From DATKSS01 sp049582065 (GTDB taxonomy: Bacteria; Chloroflexota; Dormibacteria; Dormibacterales; Dormibacteraceae): a stretch of 10,427 nucleotides of DNA. A model generated the notes under the pieces. It made no database searches and was not told where the DNA came from. It worked only from the letters and a program-made list of their open reading frames with translations. The stretch is from contig JBAUTF010000095.1 of NCBI GenBank assembly GCA_049582065.1, positions 1 to 10,427 on the forward strand, written 5' to 3'. Made by a program: the position numbers and the translations under genes. Below, piece after piece: positions 6,330-10,427 of this stretch (its first letter is position 1; every line of letters starts with the position of its first letter).

Positions 6330-7387
6330 CCCGAACGGTCGCCGTGATTCCGGCAGGCGGCGCGGGCACTCGCCTGTGGCCGCGTTCGCGTCGCTCGACA
6401 CCCAAGCACGCGCTTCCGCTGGGCGGCGGCGGTCGCCCCCTGCTCCGTGACACATACGACCGGGTGTGCGGCCTGGCCGATGAGGTATTCATTGTGACCG
6501 AGCTCGGCCAGGTCCAGATCATCCAGTCGGTGCTGCCCGAGATCGACATGAAACACGTGATCATCGAGCCGGTGGCGAGGGGCACGACGAATGCTTACGG
6601 CCTTGCCGTGCTAACGATCGCTGACCAGGGTCCTGAAACCGTTATGGTCGCCATGGCGTCCGACCACATCGTGCGCGGCCGCCCCGCCGTGACGCGTGCC
6701 GTCCGCACCGCGGTTCGCGCGGCGGCGACGACGGAGAGCCTGGTCGCGTTCGGGCTCAAGCCCACGTTTCCGTCGACCGGCCTCGGCTACATCCATGCGC
6801 CGCGTCGCGGTCCGGCCGGCACGCGCCGCGTCGAGAGCTTCACCGAGAAGCCCGACCTCTTGACCGCGAGAAAGTTCTTGAAGGCCGGCGGCTATTACTG
6901 GAACCTCGCCTGGTTTGCGTGGCGTGTCGACGTCTTCCTGGAGGAGCTATCGCGCCATGCCCCTCGCCATCTGGCCGGGCTCAAGAAGGTCGTCGCCGCG
7001 CGCCGAGCGGGTCATGAGGAGGAGGCCGCCGAGCTCTACCGGCGCCTTCCCGTCGAGGTTATCGACCGCAGCGTCATGGAGAAGACCGACCGCCTGCTCC
7101 TGGTCCCGGCAGAATTCGACTGGGCGGACATCGGCAACTGGGCCGAGCTGGGCGATCGCGTCCGGGCCGACGCTCACGGCAACTCTGTGGAGGGCGAGTC
7201 GGTCCTCGTGGACACCACTGGCACCCTGGTTTTCGGCGGTCGCAGGCTGGTGGCCGCGATCGGCCTCGAGGACATGATCATCGTCGACACCGACGACGCT
7301 CTGCTCGTGTGTCCCCGCTCTCGGGCGCAGGACGTGCGCAAGGTCGTCGAGGCCCTCAGGCGGGCCCGCAAGACCCGTTACCTTTAA
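6326..7387 (+). CDS. manC: Mannose-1-phosphate guanylyltransferase (short, single domain)
   Basis: This nucleotidyltransferase would join GTP and mannose 1-phosphate to form GDP-mannose. It has 353 residues and only the catalytic and left-handed-helix parts; the C-terminal isomerase cupin of the long bifunctional ManC is absent. Visible motifs are the pyrophosphorylase signature GGAGTRLWPRSR (11-22) with K27 in TPKHALPL, ASDH (111-114), the sugar-binding FTEKPD (172-177), IDRSVMEKTD, and DWADIGNWAEL. Two places diverge from the usual family: EPVARGTTNA instead of a motif close to EPxGRNTAPA, and YYWNLAWFAW (190-199) where NSGMF or NAGMF is typical. The nucleotide and sugar specificity is therefore inferred from overall similarity and from the adjacent mutase and isomerase-like genes. 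Its ATG overlaps the metK stop by four bases, and GAAGAG upstream can serve as the ribosome-binding site. Confidence 0.86.
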   Translation: MTRTVAVIPAGGAGTRLWPRSRRSTPKHALPLGGGGRPLLRDTYDRVCGLADEVFIVTELGQVQIIQSVLPEIDMKHVIIEPVARGTTNAYGLAVLTIADQGPETVMVAMASDHIVRGRPAVTRAVRTAVRAAATTESLVAFGLKPTFPSTGLGYIHAPRRGPAGTRRVESFTEKPDLLTARKFLKAGGYYWNLAWFAWRVDVFLEELSRHAPRHLAGLKKVVAARRAGHEEEAAELYRRLPVEVIDRSVMEKTDRLLLVPAEFDWADIGNWAELGDRVRADAHGNSVEGESVLVDTTGTLVFGGRRLVAAIGLEDMIIVDTDDALLVCPRSRAQDVRKVVEALRRARKTRYL

Positions 7388-7394
7388 AAGTCCG

Positions 7395-8831
7395 TTGACG
7401 CAACAGATCAAGTTCGGGACGGACGGTTGGCGCGGGATCATCGCCGACGACTTCACGTACGGCAATGTGCGCCGCGTGGCCCAGGCCACGGCGCAGTACA
7501 TGCGGTCGCGCTCCAGCGAGCCCCTCGCCATCGTGGGCTACGACTGCCGGTTCGCTTCGGAGGATTTTGCTCGGGCGGTGGCGGAGGTCTTCGCCTCCAA
7601 CGGGATCAGGACGCTCGTGTTCGACCGTCCTTCTCCGACCCAGGTCGCGTCCTGGACTGTGATCGACCGCAAGGCGACCGGCGCCGCGGTCATCACGGCG
7701 AGCCACAACCCGTACCAGTTCAACGGGTTCAAGTACAAGACCGAGACCGGAAGCGCCGTGCCGTCCGATGTGATCGCCGAGCTAGAACGCAACATCGAGG
7801 CGTTGCCGGAAGTCGCGCCGCCCAACCCGAGAGCGATCCACGGCCTGGTGTCGGCCTACGACCCGCGGCCGGCGTATTACGCCCAGATCGCCCGCATGGT
7901 CGAGGTCGACGCGATCAAGGAAGCGAGCCTCCGCGTCGTCCACGAGTGCATGTATGGATCGGGCTATGGATACATCGCGGACATGGTCGGCGGCGGACGC
8001 ACGACGGTGACCGAGCTGCACAACCAGCGCAATCCGCTTTTCGGAGGCATCAACCCCGAGCCGATCCGGCCCAACATCGACTCCACGCTCGCGTTCATGA
8101 AAGTTGGCGGCCAGGACCTCTGCATATGCACCGACGGCGATGCCGACCGGGTGGGCATCATCGACGAGACCGGCCGTTTCATCAACCAGCTGCAGGTGTT
8201 CGCACTGCTGATGCTCTACCTCTTCGAGGTCAGGGGCATGCGCGGCCCGGTCGTCAAGACCGTGAACATGACTGCAATGGTCGACAAGCTCGGAGCCGAG
8301 TTCGGGTGCAGGGTCTACGAGGTGCCGGTTGGCTTCAAGAACATCGCCCCCAAGATGATCGAGAGCGAAGCGGTCCTCGGAGGAGAGGAGTCGGGTGGCT
8401 TTGCGGTGCGCGGCCACATACCCGAGCGGGACGGCATCCTGGTCGGCCTGCTCTTCGCGGACATGATGGTGAAGTCGGGCAAGCCTATCTCGCAGATCCT
8501 GGCCGACCTCGAGCAGCGAGTCGGGCCGCATGCGTACGCGCGCCACGACATCCACCTAACGCGAGAGACGTACGACGCCGACCGCAAGCGCATCCTCGAA
8601 ACGCTGGAGAACAACGAGCCTCAGGAGGTGGCCGGCGTCAGGGTGCAGCGGGTCCGAGCAGACGACGGGTTCAAGTTCTATCTCGAGGATGGGAGCTGGG
8701 TGCTGCTGCGGGCGAGCGGCACCGAACCCCTGATCCGGGTCTACTCCGAAGCCGCCGACAGCGAAGGGGTCGAGGCGCGCCTCGGCGCTCTCGAAGACAT
8801 CGTCGGCATCAGGATGCATGCAGCGTCCTGA
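7395..8831 (+). CDS. manB: Phosphohexomutase (phosphomannomutase / phosphoglucomutase)
   Basis: An alpha-D-phosphohexomutase that moves phosphate between C6 and C1 of a hexose. In this context mannose 6-phosphate to mannose 1-phosphate is likely, but glucose 6-phosphate is possible and would feed UDP-glucose to ugd. The TTG start gives 478 residues. All four family motifs are present: the phosphoserine loop TASHNP with S103, the metal site DGDADR (247-252), the sugar-recognition loop GGEESGGF (329-336), and the phosphate-binding RASGTEPLIRVYSEA (439-453). FGTDGWRG (7-14) begins the protein, as usual. The GEESGG form of the sugar loop does not by itself separate mannose from glucose specificity, so the symbol rests on the neighbours. 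The start lies 7 bases after manC with only a weak purine run before it, which suggests coupling. Confidence 0.88.
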   Translation: MTQQIKFGTDGWRGIIADDFTYGNVRRVAQATAQYMRSRSSEPLAIVGYDCRFASEDFARAVAEVFASNGIRTLVFDRPSPTQVASWTVIDRKATGAAVITASHNPYQFNGFKYKTETGSAVPSDVIAELERNIEALPEVAPPNPRAIHGLVSAYDPRPAYYAQIARMVEVDAIKEASLRVVHECMYGSGYGYIADMVGGGRTTVTELHNQRNPLFGGINPEPIRPNIDSTLAFMKVGGQDLCICTDGDADRVGIIDETGRFINQLQVFALLMLYLFEVRGMRGPVVKTVNMTAMVDKLGAEFGCRVYEVPVGFKNIAPKMIESEAVLGGEESGGFAVRGHIPERDGILVGLLFADMMVKSGKPISQILADLEQRVGPHAYARHDIHLTRETYDADRKRILETLENNEPQEVAGVRVQRVRADDGFKFYLEDGSWVLLRASGTEPLIRVYSEAADSEGVEARLGALEDIVGIRMHAAS

Positions 8832-9195
8832 GCTCGGACGGGTCGAGAGCTCAAGGGTCGACAAGCCCTGGGGGTACGAGCTCCGCTGGGCGACCACCGA
8901 TCAGTACGTGGGCAAGATCTTGCACGTCAACCAGGGCGAGGCCCTGTCGCTCCAGTACCACGAGCACAAAGATGAGTATCAGTACATCGTCAAGGGCGTC
9001 ATCGACATGGAGCTGGGCGGCCCGGACGGCAGGCTGGCCACTCACCGGATGATCGCCGGCGACACTCTGCACATCAGACCGGGCACTCGCCACAGGATGA
9101 CCGCGGTCGAGGACACCGACATCTTCGAAGTGTCGACTTCCGAGATCGACGACGTCGTCCGCCTGGAAGATCGATACGGGCGCGCTGGAACGTGA
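8818..9195 (+). CDS. Stand-alone type II phosphomannose isomerase-like cupin
   Basis: A 125-residue single cupin resembling the C-terminal mannose-6-phosphate isomerase domain of bifunctional ManC/AlgA proteins. It begins with VDKPWGYEL (14-22). It carries the metal-binding motif YHEHKDEYQYIVKG (H48, H50, E53), then the second cupin motif with RPGTRHRM (H92). It ends in DDVVRLEDRYGR (111-122), which closely matches the conserved end of type II isomerases. The predicted reaction is fructose 6-phosphate to mannose 6-phosphate, giving the first step of a GDP-mannose route whose other two steps are the preceding genes. It overlaps the mutase gene by 14 bases. The ribosome-binding site is weak (AGG at 8811-8813). 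Other small sugar-phosphate cupins remain possible; the isomerase role is inference from motif and context. Confidence 0.8.
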   Translation: MQRPELGRVESSRVDKPWGYELRWATTDQYVGKILHVNQGEALSLQYHEHKDEYQYIVKGVIDMELGGPDGRLATHRMIAGDTLHIRPGTRHRMTAVEDTDIFEVSTSEIDDVVRLEDRYGRAGT

Positions 9196-9226
9196 TGAGC
9201 TCGATCTATAGACTTCCACGGGTCAG

Positions 9227-10051
9227 ATGAAGGTTCCCCCGGCGCTGGTCGACAAGGTCGACCAGCCCACGACGTCGGCCCGGTCGGAACGCGATCGGGG
9301 CTTCCTGATCTTCGCCGCGGTGGTCCTGGTGGCGATCGCGCTGGGCTTCAAGTCGGAGCTGCTGGGCCAGGGCCAGGTGTGGGCTCTGGCGCTGGGCCTG
9401 GTCGTGATTGCGGCGCCGGCGCTCCTCGGCTACCTCCGGGGCGCGGAGGAGTTTCCACGGATCGAGCATTACATCCCCGTTGCGCTCGGGGCGCTGACAC
9501 TTGCGGGGCTTTCGGTCCTGGTGCCCGAGCTGTGGAAGTACCTGGTGCTGACGGCGGCCTTCGGCGCCGGATTCATCATTGCGGCCCGACTCGACTACCT
9601 GCGCCTGCGAGACGCGGAGAAGCGCGGCCATGTCGTGCTGCAGGAGGCCATCCTCGTGCTCGTCCTCGCGGGCGCGTACCTCGTGGTGGTGACCCTGCCG
9701 TTCAACCCGATCCTGCGCCTGCTGTGGATCTTCACCATCACGTTTCTAGCGTCGTTTCGCAGCTTCCGGATCAACGGAAGCGCCGTTGCGCCGCGCCGCG
9801 CGTTCATCTTCGCGCTGTTCGTCGCCCAGGTCGTCACGTTCCTGGCCTGGGCGATCACCGCCCTTTCGTTGTACCTCGTCGTCAACGAGGGCACGTTCGC
9901 TGTGATGCTGATGTTCGCGTGGTACATCAACAGGGGCCTGGTCCGCCATACCGTGGAGGACAGCTTCACGCGCAACGTGGTCCTCGAGTACGGCGCCTTC
10001 GCGGTGGTGCTGATCTACCTGTTCGTTTCGTCGTACCAACCGGCCCGCTAA
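9227..10051 (+). CDS. Multi-pass membrane protein of unknown function
   Basis: I do not recognise this 274-residue protein. After a charged N-terminal tail of about 25 residues, hydrophobic segments lie near 26-46, 51-70, 83-100, 103-121, 137-157, 162-178, 192-219, 223-238 and 251-269, giving eight or nine likely membrane spans. Charged loops include RLDYLRLRDAEKRGH (121-135) and RGLVRHTVEDSFTRN (236-250). There is no signal peptide cleavage motif, ATP-binding motif or catalytic signature. It follows the isomerase-like cupin by 31 bases. TCTATAGA at 9205-9212 could be a -10-like element, but no -35 is evident. The place at the end of a nucleotide-sugar cluster would suit a role in the cell envelope, but nothing in the sequence shows it. 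The ATG is preferred although its ribosome-binding site (GGGT) is poor. Confidence 0.78.
   Translation: MKVPPALVDKVDQPTTSARSERDRGFLIFAAVVLVAIALGFKSELLGQGQVWALALGLVVIAAPALLGYLRGAEEFPRIEHYIPVALGALTLAGLSVLVPELWKYLVLTAAFGAGFIIAARLDYLRLRDAEKRGHVVLQEAILVLVLAGAYLVVVTLPFNPILRLLWIFTITFLASFRSFRINGSAVAPRRAFIFALFVAQVVTFLAWAITALSLYLVVNEGTFAVMLMFAWYINRGLVRHTVEDSFTRNVVLEYGAFAVVLIYLFVSSYQPAR
9244..9266 (+). promoter_or_regulatory. Perfect 10-bp hairpin just inside the membrane-protein gene
   Basis: GCTGGTCGAC (9244-9253) and GTCGACCAGC (9257-9266) are exact inverted repeats around an AAG loop. The stem begins 17 bases after the A of the ATG and covers codons 6 to 14. Such a stable structure so near a start codon could slow translation initiation or act as an mRNA element. 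It is coding sequence as well (residues ALVDKVDQP), so part of the symmetry could be chance. Confidence 0.5.
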
Positions 10052-10237
10052 GCCACGCCAACGCGGCGTCGGCACCGGTTCATCCCGGCCGCGACTTAGC
10101 TTCCAAGACACCGGCGAGGCAAATAGTAATCACTCAAACAGACCTCGCGAGGAAGGTGAGCCGGGCCGCGAATCCGGCCGCGTCGAGGTTGGGATTCAAT
10201 AACCGAAACAGCGGCCGTTGAGCGGGCGGACGCAATC

Positions 10238-10255
10238 AGCAGGTCCCATCCTGCT
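10238..10255. repeat. Stem-loop in the convergent gap
   Basis: AGCAGG (10238-10243) and CCTGCT (10250-10255) form a perfect 6-bp stem with a 6-base loop. No T-run follows on either strand. It may help end transcription or protect a 3' end. Confidence 0.4.
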
Positions 10256-10270
10256 CGCGCCTGGAGCGTT

Positions 10271-10293
10271 GCGGAAACCGCGGATGTTTCCGC
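10271..10293 (-). terminator. Stem-loop after livF, possible terminator
   Basis: GCGGAAAC (10271-10278) and GTTTCCGC (10286-10293) form a perfect 8-bp stem with a 7-base loop. It lies seven bases beyond the livF stop, where a terminator for the minus strand would be expected. The bases after it on the minus strand (AACGCTCC) are not T-rich, and on the + strand only a short pyrimidine run, TCTACCTTT, follows. Intrinsic termination would therefore be weak in either direction. Confidence 0.5.
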
Positions 10294-10300
10294 TCTACCT

Positions 10301-10427
10301 TTACATGCCCAAGTAGGCTTTCTGGACTCCCTCTGACGCCAGGAGCTCGTGACCAGTTCCCGTCTGCACGATCGAGCCCGTCTCCAGCACGTAGGCCCGG
10401 TTCGCGACCTCCAGCGCCTTGTTCGCG
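10301..10427 (-). CDS. livF: Branched-chain amino acid ABC transporter ATPase, C-terminus (partial)
   Basis: Reading the minus strand from the right edge gives 41 whole codons and a TAA at 10303-10301. The residues ANKALEVANRAYVLETGSIV, followed by QTGTGHELLASEGVQKAYLGM, match the end of LivF-type ATPases. In those, a helix before the H-loop region runs into RxYVLExGxIV, then the phrase GTGxELL and a final VxxAYLG. LivF is one of two ATPases energising import of branched-chain amino acids or related small compounds. The Walker motifs, and probably livG, livM and livH, lie beyond the right edge. LivG is the main alternative, but LivG usually has a different ending after its ELL motif. The gene converges on the nucleotide-sugar cluster and is not part of it. 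Confidence 0.85.
   Translation of the reverse strand, partial: ANKALEVANRAYVLETGSIVQTGTGHELLASEGVQKAYLGM

Larger units (their letters stand above)
10052..10300. other. Convergent intergenic region with inverted repeats, no gene seen
   Basis: The + strand membrane gene and the minus-strand livF gene end towards each other here. I see no convincing coding sequence and no tRNA. The stretch near 10119-10141 is richer in A and T than its surroundings. Inverted repeats include CCTCGCGAGG (10143-10152, a perfect palindrome), GAATCC/GGATTC (10170-10175 and 10192-10197), CGGCCGC/GCGGCCG (10175-10181 and 10211-10217), plus the two stem-loops listed separately. Dense symmetry in a convergent gap fits transcript ends for both strands. 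Confidence 0.6.

Noticed and set aside
7427..9052. 541-codon + strand open frame overlapping the mutase and the cupin
   Set aside because: It is an alternative frame of two genes with full sets of family motifs. Its arginine-, proline- and glycine-rich translation is typical of a shifted GC-rich frame.
10160..10217. tRNA or tRNA fragment in the convergent gap
   Set aside because: The stretch GGTTGGGATTCAATAACC slightly recalls a T-arm, but there is no acceptor stem, D-arm or anticodon arm around it on either strand.
1..10427. Mobile element, CRISPR array, toxin-antitoxin or phage module
   Set aside because: No transposase, integrase, regularly spaced repeats or paired small genes were seen. 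The window reads as core metabolic genes plus one orphan membrane protein.

Overview
The window is a GC-rich stretch of bacterial chromosome (roughly two thirds G+C by eye). It is nearly filled by one unidirectional gene cluster on the + strand, from the left edge to about 10050. The end of a convergent ABC-transporter gene lies at the right edge. Five of the genes use GTG or TTG starts, gaps are short, and S-adenosylhomocysteinase is the short form typical of archaea, Thermotogae and some Gram-positive-like bacteria. Together these suggest a high-GC terrestrial bacterium such as Chloroflexota, Dormibacterota or Actinomycetota. That placement is inference; nothing here fixes the phylum. I see no rRNA, tRNA, CRISPR array, insertion sequence or phage gene.

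Layout. (1) 1-2289: the last codons of an unidentified gene, then UDP-glucose 6-dehydrogenase (ugd) and a UDP-glucuronate decarboxylase/UDP-xylose synthase (uxs). Together the two turn UDP-glucose into UDP-xylose. (2) 2297-4102: adenine phosphoribosyltransferase (apt) and S-adenosylhomocysteinase (ahcY). (3) 4163-5038: a patatin-like serine hydrolase whose ribosome-binding site lies in a hairpin. (4) 5039-6329: a 148-base structured leader and S-adenosylmethionine synthetase (metK). (5) 6326-9195: mannose-1-phosphate guanylyltransferase (manC), a phosphohexomutase (manB-like) and a stand-alone type II phosphomannose-isomerase-like cupin. Together these would make GDP-mannose from fructose 6-phosphate. 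(6) 9227-10051: an unrecognised multi-pass membrane protein with a perfect 10-bp hairpin just after its start codon. (7) 10052-10300: a convergent intergenic region rich in inverted repeats. (8) 10301-10427, minus strand: the C-terminus of a LivF-type ATPase.

How the genes work together. The cluster joins two nucleotide-sugar routes (UDP-xylose and GDP-mannose) to the activated-methyl cycle (MetK makes SAM, AhcY removes SAH) and adenine salvage. A reasonable inference is a housekeeping and cell-surface operon whose glycosyl- and methyltransferases lie outside the window. No clear defence, mobile or secondary-metabolite system is present. The least-explained parts are the metK leader, the hairpin over the patatin gene's ribosome-binding site, the separated PMI cupin, and the orphan membrane protein with its start-proximal hairpin.
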